Assembly (NCBI GenBank): GCA_049999725.1
Contig: JBNGIS010034212.1
Location: forward strand, 1-20,923
Reading direction: 5' to 3'
DNA: 20,923 bases
Source: Haplomitrium mnioides
Lineage: Eukaryota; Marchantiophyta; Haplomitriopsida; Calobryales
Made by a program: the position numbers and the translations under genes. The notes under the pieces are model-generated. The model was not told the origin of the DNA. It ran no database searches and saw nothing but the letters and a program-made list of their open reading frames with translations. Positions 8,831 through 17,605 of the stretch are shown in pieces. Every line of letters begins with the position of its first letter. The first letter of the stretch is position 1.

Positions 8831-9537
8831 TTGTTAAGCTTTTAATTAATTACCATTAGAGCTAGTGAAGTTGTGAGTAAGCCGTTCAAATAGTTGAGGA
8901 TGTAACCTAGCTTCTATAGCAGTAAATATTGAGTCATGTCGCTATGCTATATGCATCGCTTCTTTAAATTGAGCAGACTCTGTCATTGTCACTTATATCC
9001 TTGTATGAGGCTTAAATCCTTAAACAAAACGGTCTAGTGCTTCTTCTTTTTTATATTAGGAATTTGCATAATTGTATTTTGAAATTGTGTAGCATAGCTT
9101 CTCACTATACCAAGCTGTTTCAATTCAGCCAATCAATCTCTTGCTACTTTTCAAGCATTTAAAACCCTAAATCTTGAAATCGCCACTTCTTTGAATTCAC
9201 ACTAAGAAACATGAAGAGCAACAAATCCACATTGTGCTTGTTCTATCTAATCTATCTACCAAGTTTTTGCAACTCTTTTAAATTGACTTGTTGCAAATAG
9301 AATTCGTCGATCATCTTCTTTAATGTTTGTAGTTGCAAAATATTGCTCACAATCGAATATGAAGTTCTTAGATGCATCACAAAACATCTTTTCATCACAT
9401 GCTTTTGGTGTTGGAAATCGCATATAACTCTCTTCATCTAAAAAAGTTTCTCTTTCTTTTATTCTCACTTCCAAAAGGCGTAAAAGATGTTTAAGTTGTT
9501 GTTTCATCGCTTAAACCACCGCTCCTTGATACTCCAT
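8831..9537 (-). pseudogene. Gag of A2 (broken)
   Basis: The probable start ATG is the complement of 9535-9537, about 25 bases after the PBS. An N-terminal stretch ends LLEVRIKERETF; then come YMRFPTPKACDEK, FIFDCEQYFATTNIKED and FATSQFKRVAKTW down to 9256, a retrotransposon gag (capsid) fold signature. Beyond 9256 the frame breaks, but the rest is recognisable: IEQAQCGFVA, CEFKE, SRFRVLNA, LKQLGIVRSYATQFQNTIMQIPNI to about 9040. Remnants continue to about 8830. No zinc knuckle is visible. The order and wording match A3 gag (12394-12669 and 18848-19288). Confidence 0.8.
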
Positions 9538-9557
9538 GTAACCCATCACCAAAAAGA

Positions 9558-9576
9558 ACTATAGCTATGATACCAA
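9558..9576 (-). promoter_or_regulatory. Primer-binding site of A2
   Basis: On the minus strand TGGTATCATAGCTATAG begins one base after the LTR end. It matches the initiator-Met tRNA complement TGGTATCAGAGC with one substitution in the first 12 bases. It primes minus-strand DNA synthesis in active relatives. Confidence 0.75.
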
Positions 9577-10042
9577 TGTAAAAGAACTAAAAAACAAGAT
9601 CCAAATAAGTAAGTAAGAACTCATAGTGAACTCTAATAGAGTTATTCAACTCAATGCCCAAGCTAAGACCAAGAGTGTAAGCAAAAGCCAAGCAACCAAA
9701 GAACCCAAATGATTCAAAAGTAACTCCAAAATGAGAAGTGGGACTATAAAGCCCTTTTATTTATATAAGAGAAGAAGTTGTCATCCTTGTCATTTCATTT
9801 ATAAGTCACTTCCAATTTCAACCATAAAAAGTGATCTTATCTTACTTAACTAAAAGTAACTTCGAGGTCAAGTAATCTTATCTCATTTCAACTCTAAAAG
9901 TAACCTTATACCACTTCACTTAAAGTAACTTCAAAGATACATAACCCTAAATGATTTCAACCCTAAAAGTAACCATATATCATATACTTTACGTGTATCT
10001 ATTTTCTTATATATAGCACAACATTATGTTTGTATTATTATA
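9577..10042 (-). repeat. 5' LTR of A2 (466 bp)
   Basis: On the minus strand it runs from TATAATAATACA (terminal TG changed to TA) to TTTTACA. TATATAAATA lies at 9758-9767, followed by AAAAGGGCTTTATAGTCCCAC. It is the longest of the three family-A LTRs because it carries extra copies of a roughly 50-55-bp unit with AAAGTAAC (for example around 9865, 9900, 9925 and 9970) upstream of the TATA box. Confidence 0.85.
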
Positions 10043-10341
10043 GCGCACTAGTCGTAATGTGGAGGATATGCTTGAAGCATTTGTGAGTATTCATTATACT
10101 AATTGGAATGGCTACTTATCAGTTGTAAAGTTTATTTGCAACAACTGAATAAAAAAACAAATACTAGATTTTCTCATTTCTTTCTTACTTTGGATCAACA
10201 TCCTCTTATTTTTTTATAGTTTGCTTTATACTTCCTTTTCCAATGACTTCTATATTTTGTCTCATTCATCTTTTTTTTTTCAAATGTCCATAAATATTGT
10301 TATGATTTATCTTATATTTTAGATTACCAATTTATGCTCTT
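10043..10341 (+). pseudogene. Chromovirus D, integrase continued
   Basis: Right flank of A2 and continuation of the integrase at 5077-6060. It reads RNVEDMLEAFVSIHYTNWNGYLSVVKFICNN, the end of the catalytic domain (usual form EDMLRAF..W..LP..EFAYNN), then a decayed C-terminal region to about 10341, with homology to A1 2900-3150. The catalytic Glu block (DGQTE) is missing at the junction. There are several stops. Confidence 0.7.
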
Positions 10342-10594
10342 TTTTTAATCCTTCGAGTCAAACAAAAAATAAATTTTGCTATCTTCTTATGAACTTTCCA
10401 ATCAAATAAAAAATAAAATTTAGTCTCTTCCGAGGACGCTATTTCCATTATAGACATTGAGTTTTGAAAAACATATGAATTTTTTCTATTTTGAATGATT
10501 GATTGTATTTTATTATTATTCAACTAGGTAAAAAAAATCCACAATCTATTATTACATCAATGTTAATTTGATCCAAAATCCATGATAGTTGTTT
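10342..10594. other. AT-rich stretch without genes
   Basis: I see no coding signal. An imperfect 23-base direct repeat (TCAAA-AAAAAATAAA-TTT) occurs at 10358-10380 and 10402-10424. It may be the decayed end of D or flanking DNA of the candidate copia element. Confidence 0.4.
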
Positions 10595-10814
10595 TGATAT
10601 AATATTTATTGTTAATATCTAAGTTATATTAGGTTAGTTAATATGAACACTAATCTAATTTTAGTATAAGAACATATAGTTATAACTATATGTTAAAGTG
10701 ATGAGAAGTGTTGGAGAGAAGATTGATGAAGAGGATATATATGATATGAGCTATTGAGTCGTATTACCTTTCTAATAAATGATTTCTTTCCTATCTTAAT
10801 TTTTTCCTTTTTTA
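10595..10814 (+). repeat. Possible Ty1/copia LTR
   Basis: The segment starts TGATATAATATTTATTG and ends just before ACACGTTATCACCATGA, which resembles the start of internal sequence in a plant copia group (known form ACACGTTATCAGCACGA). Length (~220 bp) is plausible. A 24-bp palindrome lies within. No second LTR copy is visible, so the call rests on form alone. Confidence 0.35.
10671..10694. repeat. Perfect 24-bp palindrome
   Basis: The sequence from AACATATAGTTA to its mirror TAACTATATGTT is its own reverse complement with no spacer. It is AT-rich. Within an LTR it could be a dimer-binding dyad, but low complexity makes chance more plausible than for a GC-rich palindrome. Confidence 0.6.
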
Positions 10815-11811
10815 ACACGTTATCACCATGATAAACTTTTTAAATTTAATTTTTTATAAATTTTATTTAAACTTTCCATATAGAAAAATTTTAAATAATT
10901 TTCTTAACAATTTCATACAAATTTTTTTTTTCAATATATATGCAAATTGTATATTAGTCCCTCCCTCTTTGCACGCCTCTAGTCATTCTGTATTTCCATT
11001 TTCTTTTACCAATTTTTTTCTAAAAATATATTTTTACTTTATTAATACATACAATTAAGAAATCCAGATTGTAGATGATATGGGTCTATGAATGAAATAA
11101 AATTACATCAACTTGCTACAAAGAAGGCTACATTTGGACGACAATAGAAGAGGCTTTGGTCAGGCTTTTAGTTGATAGAGAAAGTGTTTTGGAAATCCAT
11201 GGATATGAGTCGTACATCCGAATGCTTTGGTGACAAGCTCTGGAAATGATAAAAAACTTGAGCAAGAATAGAAATCTACAAGGAAATTGCAGTAGAAGGA
11301 CATTAAAATTGAGCAACATAAAACACCAAAGAAGGATTTGATTCAAACTCCTTGAGGGGAAACTAGAGAAAGAATTTTGTAATGGAGTAAATTCGATGAT
11401 TGTTGCATTGTAATTGCCTCAAATCATTGAATATGTAGTGCTTGAAGCAAAGAAGTAGAATACTCATATGGAAGCTATTACTTTAAGTAGAAGCACCATA
11501 ATAGAGCTCTAATCGGTGAAGTTAGTTGCCTCATCAATATTCATCATTTTGAAATGAGCCTCAGATCCTAAGAGCTCAATGAAAATTTGATGAAGAATCT
11601 TATTCGCCTTGAATCTGCAGAGAACAAATTGACGATTCTACAGAAATGAAAGCTCAAAACTAGCTACTTGATTAAACAAATGAATAGATCAATATACACC
11701 ACGTAGAGGATGTGATCCGCAAGATGAGAAACAACTCAGACTCTAGTAGCAAATGAAATCAAGAATATGAGATTGCATAAAATAGCAAATAAAGTTAAGT
11801 AGAATACTCGT
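10815..11811. other. No gene recognised (possible decayed copia interior)
   Basis: About 1 kb of AT-rich sequence between the candidate copia LTR and the copia RNase H tail. Both strands are full of stops and no domain is recognisable. By position it could be an internally deleted and decayed copia element interior, but the sequence does not show this. Confidence 0.35.
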
Positions 11812-12036
11812 TTGATTAAACAAAAACCTGGTTTGCATTGTTTGACTAATCCTACTATTTTGTGTGAAGATAATTTGGCATGTGTAAAACAAGTTTCCAA
11901 GGGATTAATTAAAGAAAACTGTATCAAACACATTGTGTCAAAATTCTTCTTTACTCATGAGCAGCAGAATAAGACTATTTCTGTGCAGGTTATTGCAGGC
12001 AAGGACAATCGAGCCAACTTGTTTACGAAAGCTTTG
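11812..12036 (+). pseudogene. Ty1/copia RNase H C-terminus (element C)
   Basis: This is the end of a copia pol polyprotein, whose RNase H would degrade the RNA strand during reverse transcription. The frame reads NPTILCEDNLACVKQ (copia form TILYEDN-ACI), then GLIKENCIKHIVSKFFFTHE and DNRANLFTKAL (known form DN-ADLFTKALP). The EDN and H-K-H blocks are kept. It starts abruptly: no RT, integrase or gag domain is recognised upstream. It is cut off after KAL by the LTR of A3 at 12037; reading on into the LTR gives a false tail. The A3 target duplication here would be CTTTG (12032-12036). The family identification is firm; the subfamily is not determined. Confidence 0.8.
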
Positions 12037-12355
12037 TGTAATAGTACAAGCATAATGTTGTGCTGCTTATAAGAAAATAGAGAGGAGTGAAGGAAGTGGT
12101 AGTGAGTCACTTTTAGGCACTTGTAAGTGAAGAAAGAAAGATGACACCCTCTTATCTTGTATAAATAGAAGGGCTTCTTAGTCCCACTTCTTATTCTGTA
12201 ATTCCTCTCAAATCACTTGGGTTCTTTGGTTGCTTGGTTTTTGCTTGTACTCTTGGTCTAAGTTCAGACATTGAGTTGCCTTTGGTTGAAGAACTCGATT
12301 AGAGTTCACTATGAGTTCTTACTTATTTGAATTTGGTTATTGAGATTTTCTTACA
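12037..12355 (+). repeat. 5' LTR of A3 (319 bp)
   Basis: Runs from TGTAATAGTACA to TTCTTACA. TATAAATA at 12160-12167 is followed by GAAGGGCTTCTTAGTCCCAC, as in A1. It is the shortest family-A LTR: AGTGAGTCACTTTTAGGCACTTGTAAGTG shows the upstream repeat block collapsed to about one unit. Confidence 0.88.
12160..12167 (+). promoter_or_regulatory. TATA box of A3 LTR
   Basis: TATAAATA in the same position as in the A1 LTR (3787-3794) and, as TATATAAATA, in A2 (9758-9767). Transcription of the element would start some 25-30 bases downstream, near the GGGCTTCTTAGTCCC segment; the exact start is inferred. Confidence 0.6.
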
Positions 12356-12356
12356 T

Positions 12357-12374
12357 TGGTATCAGAGCCATGGT
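12357..12374 (+). promoter_or_regulatory. Primer-binding site of A3
   Basis: TGGTATCAGAGCCATGGT begins one base after the LTR end. It is the standard complement of the 3' end of plant initiator-Met tRNA. Confidence 0.88.
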
Positions 12375-12393
12375 CTTTTTGGTGATGAGCTAC

Positions 12394-12669
12394 ATGGAGA
12401 ATCAAGAGGCGATGGTTGAAGCAATGGAACAACGACTTGAACATCTTTCACGCCTTTTGGAAGTGGAATGAAAGAAAGAGCAATGTTTCGAGAAGAAGAG
12501 AGTTATGGACAATTTCCAATGCCAAAAGCATATGATGGAAAGGTAGTTTGTGATGCTTATGAGAACTTTATCTTTGATTGTGAGCAATATTTTGAAGCTA
12601 CAAACATTAGAGAGAATAGTCGGAAAAATTATATTTGCAACAAACCAATTAGAAGAAGTTGCAAAGACT
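12394..12669 (+). pseudogene. Gag of A3, 5' half
   Basis: Gag forms the virus-like particle. The ATG at 12394 opens MENQEAMVEAMEQRLEHL, but a one-base loss (relative to A2) near 12466 leads to a stop at 12469. The frame from 12468 continues ERAMFREEESYGQFPMPKAYDGK and FIFDCEQYFEATNIREN, the N-terminal part of a chromovirus capsid. Near 12620 another frameshift moves the sense to FATNQLEEVAKT. The gene is then cut by B1 at 12669 and resumes at 18853 with WWRY, so the break lies within the conserved AKTWW motif. The two halves join in frame once B1 and one copy of AGACT are ignored. Confidence 0.85.
12665..12669. repeat. Target-site duplication of B1, left
   Basis: AGACT directly before the B1 LTR terminus TGTAACAC. 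An identical AGACT follows the other terminus at 18848-18852. Five bases is the usual length for Ty3/gypsy integration. Confidence 0.9.
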
Positions 12670-13269
12670 TGTAACACTAGACACATACGCTACACACCAA
12701 AAATTAGCACAAACATAACACATACAAGAGTAGCACATAAAGAACTTCAAGAACCCATAAGGTAAGAGATGCCCAACAATGCCCTCTCCCTTCTTTATAT
12801 ACTAAGTGAAAAGCACTTTGGTTACATAGGTGGCAAAACCCCATTGGTTCCTTTTCTATCCTTTTCTAATTAGACAACTATTTTTCCTCTCTCATTGATT
12901 GGACCACCCTTTACTTTTATTCTCCTTTTGTCACGTGTACTTATCTTTAGAATCTTCCATTTCTCTTTAGTTTTTTTTTTGCCATGTGTTCTTATCTTAG
13001 AACCTTCTATTTGCTTTAATCCTACACTTGCAACGTGTCCTTATCCTCTTCTAAAGTGCCATTTCTTTCACTTTAATTCGTTGACTTCCTCTCTTATTGC
13101 CACTTGTCAATAGCACTCACCTTAATTCATTTACTTTCTCTCCTCTTGCCACATGTCACTTTCTCTACAATAGCACTCTCTTTTTGATACTCTAACTTAG
13201 TAATAGCTTTCTAAATATAGTTGTTGCTATTTTTTTAGTTGTTGCCTACTAAAGTTATTGATTGTTACA
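12670..13269 (-). repeat. 3' LTR of B1 (600 bp)
   Basis: Plus-strand termini TGTAACACTAG and TTGTTACA. TATATAAAG (minus strand) lies at 12793-12801. The five G-box-like positions of the 5' LTR are here CACGTG (12932), CATGTG (12983), AACGTG (about 13032), CACTTG (13101) and CACATG (13150): only one is intact. It has a roughly 15-base insertion near 13225 relative to the 5' LTR. Confidence 0.92.
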
Positions 13270-13270
13270 A

Positions 13271-13284
13271 TCCTCCCCTTTTTT
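13271..13284 (-). promoter_or_regulatory. Polypurine tract of B1
   Basis: On the minus strand AAAAAAGGGGAGGA ends one base before the 3' LTR start TGTAAC. It overlaps the integrase stop codon (13283-13285). Confidence 0.85.
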
Positions 13285-14143
13285 AAGAGGCAACGTCCTC
13301 GTTACAAGGAAGAGAGGTCTCAAAAGATTGAACAAGCGTAGATACGTTAGCCAAACTCTCCAGTGGCTCCCAAGTAGCTTCATAAAGTGGGTAACCTTTC
13401 CAACGAACCAAATATTTGACAATCTCACGACGACCACGACACCGTGTACGTTTCTTCAAGAGTTGTTCCACCTCAAACTCTTCATGACCATCAATAAGTT
13501 CAGGTGGTGGAGAGAGTTCTTTGGTACTTGTAAAAGAGGAAGAATGAGGAACAAAAGCCCGTAATAAAGAGACATGAAAGACTGGATGAATCTTCATGTG
13601 AGAGGGTAAAACCAGCTGATATGCCACTTCACCAATATGAGTAAAGATAGAAAAAGAGCCAATAAAGCGAGCGCTAAGCTTGCAAGAATGAAGCAAAGGA
13701 AGATTGGAAGTGGAGAGCCAGACTTGGTCACCTACAGCAAAAGTCACCTCCCGACGATGAGCATCTACATATTGTTTTTGCCGATTATGAGCTACTGCAA
13801 GGTTTTCCTTGGCCCGTCGAATGTCATGGTGTAGACGATGAAGAAAATCATCAGTTGCTAGAATCTTGGAGGTGGGCGGTGATTCCGAATGAAGACTAGA
13901 AATCGTGGTTTGATGCTCACCGTACATCAAGAAGAAAGGTGTGGCTCTTGTAGAACTGTTGATAGAGTTATTGTAAGAAAACTCTAAAAGGGGTAGTAAC
14001 CAATCCCATTCTATTTGTTCTTCCAAGGTAAATGCTCGTAGCATATCTTCAATTGTACGATTGGTCCGTTCAGTTTGACCATCCGATTCAGGGTGGTAGA
14101 CATAGCCAATTTGGTTTTTAATAGACCAAATATTGTGCGCCAA
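13283..14143 (-). pseudogene. Integrase C-terminal half with chromodomain (B1)
   Basis: Longest undisturbed frame in the element, about 280 codons without a stop. It begins (in sense) at VYHPESDGQTERTNRTIEDML, which contains the catalytic Glu of the DDE triad, then DWLLPLLEFSYNNS. After a helical linker come FAVGDQVWLS and FIGSFSI (the GPY/F module, with Ser for Pro) and IHPVFHVSLL. The chromodomain occupies the last 70 or so residues: EFEVEQLL, YLVRWKGY and TWEPLESL keep the aromatic positions (F, W, Y) that in known chromodomains cage a methylated histone lysine. In relatives this domain steers insertion into heterochromatin. A one-base shift separates it from the upstream core frame (14011-14364); the translated residues before YHPESD are out of frame and not real. 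It ends EDVAS at the polypurine tract. Confidence 0.9.
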
Positions 14144-14640
14144 AACATGCTGGTGAATTGAATCCCACGATAAAAAATAATGACTTTAGAAAGACCATGA
14201 TGAGAGTACACTGCTTCCAAATAAATGCGAGCTAACTCAGGGGCTGTCATTGACTTGGTCGTTGGACGAATATGGATCATTTTACTGAGTTTGTCCACAA
14301 AAACAATAATAACGTCATAACCTGTAGAAGTACGTAGTAACTCGCACACAATGTCCATACTCACATGTTCCCATCATCGATTGGGGATGGGAAGTGGTTG
14401 TAATAAGCCTCCACGTTTAAGATTGGTAGATTTGTTCTGTTGACAAGCCAAACAACTCCGAACATATGCCTCTACATCTTGGTGCATCTTAGGCCAGTAA
14501 TAAACACGTTGAAGATTGTCCAATGTCTTCTCGATTCCAATATGTCCACCAATAGCAAAATCATGTGCTTCATACAAAACTTCAGAGCAAAGCGTAATAT
14601 TATTAGGGACCCATACCTTATTTTGGAAGAAAATCAAACC
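14011..14640 (-). pseudogene. Integrase zinc finger and core, first part (B1)
   Basis: From 14637 (minus strand) the HHCC zinc-binding domain reads EAHDFAIGGHIGIEKT, YYWPKM, then SCLACQQNKS: two His and the CxxC pair are all present. GLLQPLPIPNR ends in a TGA where a Trp is usual. The core follows from 14364: SMDIV with the first Asp, IIVFVDKLSKMIH, then SHHGLSKVIIFYRGIQFTSMFWR. In the family this second block reads SDRG; here the catalytic Asp is Tyr. MSTT then leads to the one-base frameshift into the next frame. With a lost catalytic Asp, a stop and a frameshift, strand transfer activity is excluded. Confidence 0.88.
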
Positions 14641-15360
14641 TCATACCATTTTTACCAACTTCTTTTGTTGTGTAGCAATTATCCCTTCATCTTCCTTGAC
14701 TGCGGCCAACATTTTTGACCACCATGTAGGATGTATGGCAACTTTTGACAAGATGTTGAGTTGAGGCATGCGGGTCAAAACATCTGCAATTTGTTGTTTT
14801 CCTTCCACATACACTATCTTCATGTGAAAGCGTTGTCGCCACTCCGCCCATCGAATATGTCTCTTGGAAAGCTCTTTTTGCGTTTCGAGATAGAGTAGAG
14901 GTTTATGATCAGTTTCCACAATAAACTCCTTGTCTCCGAGATAATGCTTCCAATGTTTGGTGGATAACACAATTGCTAGCTCCTCCCGCTCCGTGGTATG
15001 ATAATTTTGTTCTGTGTTACTTAACTTTCTAGAGAAGAAAGCAATTGAATGCCATCCATCCTCCCATTCTTGTTGCAAAACCCCGGCTATAGCTTTTCTC
15101 GATGCATCAACTGAAAGTTTTATTGGTCGTTTAGAATCATAACATTTGAGAATATGAGCATGAAGAAGTGATTTCTTCAATGCTTGGAATGCCAATTCTT
15201 CTGCGGCTCCCCACGTCCATATATGATTTTTCTTGAGCAAATTGGTCAATGGTTCTTCTATTTGCGCAAATCCTTTCACAAATCGACGATAGAACCCAGT
15301 TAGCCCCAAAAATCCTCGTAGTTGTGTTTGATCACTAGGAGCTTCCTATTTTTGAATGGC
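14641..15360 (-). pseudogene. Connection and RNase H domain (B1)
   Basis: RNase H removes the RNA strand of the RNA-DNA hybrid. Sense starts near 15350 with QTQLRGF leading to LGLTGFYRRFVKGFAQI (the tether, from 15309). The RNase H fold runs from about 15130: LSVDASRKAIAGVLQQE (first Asp), FFSRKLSNTEQNYHTTEREELAIV (Glu), FIVETDHKPLLYL (Asp), and QQIADVLTRMPQ (fourth Asp in ADVLTR). All four acidic positions are present, and about 220 codons are open, so this is the best preserved enzymatic block. A TAG lies just upstream near 15343 (QK*EAPS). The frame ends in a stop at 14641 immediately before the integrase. Confidence 0.88.
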
Positions 15361-16226
15361 CTCCACTTTCTCATCCATGACCTGAATTCCTGTTGCACTC
15401 ACCCGGTGGCCCAAGTAATCAACCTCTCTTTTGCCAATTTCACATTTTGACATCTTAACATATAGTTTGTGGTCTCAAAGTACCTTCAATACTATTCGAA
15501 GGTGTTGTTGATGCTCATAAAGATTTTTGTTGTAAATAAGAGTGTCATCCAAGAAAACAATAACAAACTTTTCCAGAAAATATAAAAAATATCATTCATT
15601 AGACCCATAAAAGTTGCAGGAGCATTAGTTAATCCAAATAGCATAATGGGATATTCAAAATGCTCATATCGGCTTCGAAATACTGTCTTCTGCACGTCAC
15701 CCTCTGCAATTCGAATTTGGTTGTATCTACTTCTCAAATCCAACTTGGTAAAGTAGTTTGCTCATTGAAGTTGATCAAATAAATTGTCCATTCGTGGTAA
15801 TGTATATTTATTTTTCACTGTTTATTGGTTGAGGGCTCAATAGTCGATACACATCCTCATACTCCCGTCTTTTTTTTTCACGAATAACACTAGTGCACTA
15901 TAAAGAGAGATACTTGGCTGAATAAATCCTTTCTCCAATAGTTCAGTGATTTGAGTTTTGCATTCTTCCAATTCATGAGGAGGCAAACGATATGGTGCCT
16001 TACACGGTGGAGTACTTCCGTGAACAACCTCAATCTTATGATCAATAGATCGCTTAGGCGGCAAACTTGGAGGTAAATCGTTGGGAAAAATGTCATGAAA
16101 TTCTTTCAAAACCCCTTGAAGTTCATGTGGGACTTTATACTTGGAGTCCTCTTTATCACCTTCAACCTCATGTATGAGTCCCAAAAATACCACATCTTGT
16201 CTTTTTATTGATTTTTCTCCAATCAC
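15361..16226 (-). pseudogene. Reverse transcriptase (B1, broken)
   Basis: From 16226 (minus strand) comes a linker (VVFLGLIHEVEGDK, FHDIFPNDLPPSLPPKRSIDHKIE), then the RT fingers: APYRLPPHELEE, LLEKGFIQPS, VLFVKKKDGSMRMCIDY. A TGA or TAG interrupts at 15837 just after CIDY (usual CIDYR-LN). The palm continues in pieces: [52 protein letters not shown]. The catalytic FLDD (YxDD equivalent) is encoded at 15544-15555 but in a different frame from the preceding block, so there is a frameshift between them. Catalytic Asps of LDLRS and FLDD are kept. The thumb is partly decayed to about 15361. Confidence 0.88.
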
Positions 16227-16304
16227 ATATAGAGGTAGTTTCCTTGAATAAGATCATACACGATCTCTCCAAATCTTCCATTGAAGTGTTATGAGACTCT
16301 TCTT

Positions 16305-16514
16305 TCACCAGTCCGCTTGCGGGTTATGTCTTCTCAACCACTTCATTCCCAAAATGGCATCATATCTTACTAAGGTTGTGATCTTCCATTCAAGCTCTTC
16401 TTGATAGTTGCCAATATGTAAAGATATACGTTGAGACAGTCTTTCAATTGGCTCGCTTTGTTTGTTTGCCATTTCAACTACCTCACGTTCTTCTTCCTCA
16501 AGGGGTAACTTCAA
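16305..16514 (-). pseudogene. Aspartic protease C-terminal part (B1)
   Basis: Frame on the minus strand: RLSQRISLHIGNYQEELEWKITTLVRYDAILGMKWLRRHNPQADW. The YDAILGMKWL block is the characteristic second signature of Ty3/gypsy proteases. The first signature with the catalytic DSG/DTG was not found: the sequence upstream (16515-16680) jumps from a post-gag linker straight to this part. I infer an internal deletion removing the active site. Confidence 0.75.
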
Positions 16515-17605
16515 CTTTAATGTTATTGCTCATGATAAATAATCCTCCATTTTTTTGTTTTCTACTTGACATATTCGACTTTGTCGACTTTTTCCCTCGC
16601 CTTTCTTCTTCATCCCAACAAAATAACGAGGTCTTTTTACTGGTGCCCATCGTTTCCCCGACATTCTTGATCTCCTTCATTGTTGATATTGTAAAGAGGT
16701 CGTCGAAACACTCACCCTTGATTGCGTCCTATCGTTATGCAATTTGGTGCAATGTGTCATATTCAACCACAATTGTAGCATGTTCTAGTTTCTCGCCTCT
16801 CCTCCATCCTCCTATCCGTAGCAATATGAGGCCCTCCTTTTTGGTGATTTGGGCGATTGAGGTCTCTTCTTCTTATGTTTTCCAACTCCATAGGTGTGGG
16901 GCCATAATTCCCTCCTGTTTGCATAATCCCTAACGTTCCTTCAATTCTATGTGCAAATAATATGGCTTCATTAACATCTTTTGGGTTGCGCATCATCACT
17001 TCCCATAGAATCTTTCTCTTCAATCCTTGTAGAAACTTGTCAAGGGCCCCGGCTGAACTCATATCCTCAATTTGAACTTGTAGGCTCTGAAACTCTTCAA
17101 TATACCTTGCAACGCTTTCTTGTTGCTCTAACTCCCAAAGCTTGGTTCTTGGAGCTAGAATAGAGTCTACGGCTTTGAAGTTTTGTAGTAAACCTTCTTT
17201 TAGAGCGCTCCACAATAGTTGTTCTCCTCGTGCATTTTTCTGCCGCTCTCATCATTGTAGCCAAATGGATGCATGCTTAGTTAAAAATGACCTTGCAAAT
17301 AATCCTTTCTCCAAATCTGAAGCATGCGGATAGTATGACATGTGAACCTCCATTCGATAAACCCACCCTTCTACAACACCAACCATGCGACTTCCTCTAT
17401 AAGGCTCCACTTTACACGACTTGCTCATCTTTTGTAGCAAGGTTTCTTGACTTCCTTCTCCATTCTCTTGTTGTAGTCGCATTTTCACCATTTCTCCCGT
17501 TAGTATGTTTGTTTGTTGTTGACTTACTATAAGAGCTGCTTGAAGCTCCTCCAACTTGGCCATCATCCAAGCTCCTTCTTCTCGATTGTTAGAGTTTGCT
17601 TCCAT
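16515..17605 (-). pseudogene. Gag with zinc knuckle (B1, broken)
   Basis: The ATG is the complement of 17603-17605 (MEANSNNREEGAWMMAKLEE, a coiled-coil-like start with a Gln-rich helix). The matrix/capsid part YRGSRMVGVVEGWVYRMEVH, LFARSFLTKHASIWLQ ends in a stop at 17252 followed by a frameshift. The next frame (17215-16763) reads LKEGLLQNFKAVD, LWELEQQESVARYIEEFQSL and FLQGLKRKI, a retrotransposon gag signature. A CCHC zinc knuckle, C-x2-C-x4-H-x4-C, is encoded at 16739-16780; two TGA stops fall in its x4 spacer. A short basic linker (KKST..SSRKQK) follows to 16515. The four metal ligands themselves are intact. Confidence 0.85.

Larger units (their letters stand above)
6061..10042 (-). mobile_element. 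Chromovirus A2, 3'-truncated, nested in D
   Basis: Minus-strand Ty3/gypsy element in the order LTR, PBS, gag, protease, RT, RNase H, integrase. Its 5' LTR is 9577-10042. The 3' LTR, polypurine tract and chromodomain are absent: similarity to A1 stops about 6061. On both sides lies plus-strand integrase sequence of D, so A2 is nested in D; a short piece of the D integrase around the YHPxxDGQTE motif is missing at the junction, so a deletion probably followed insertion. RT also has an internal deletion. Confidence 0.85.

Noticed and set aside
10343-10430. 23-base direct repeat as a target-site duplication
   Set aside because: Too long and imperfect for an LTR element, and AT-rich; more likely simple sequence.
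11060-11100. Possible copia RT active-site block (VDDM) in ATTGTAGATGATATG
   Set aside because: Only four residues match and the frame stops within a few codons; no other RT motif is near, so it is not distinguishable from chance.
16448-16933. 161-codon plus-strand open frame
   Set aside because: It is the antisense of B1 gag and protease sequence and has no domain of its own.
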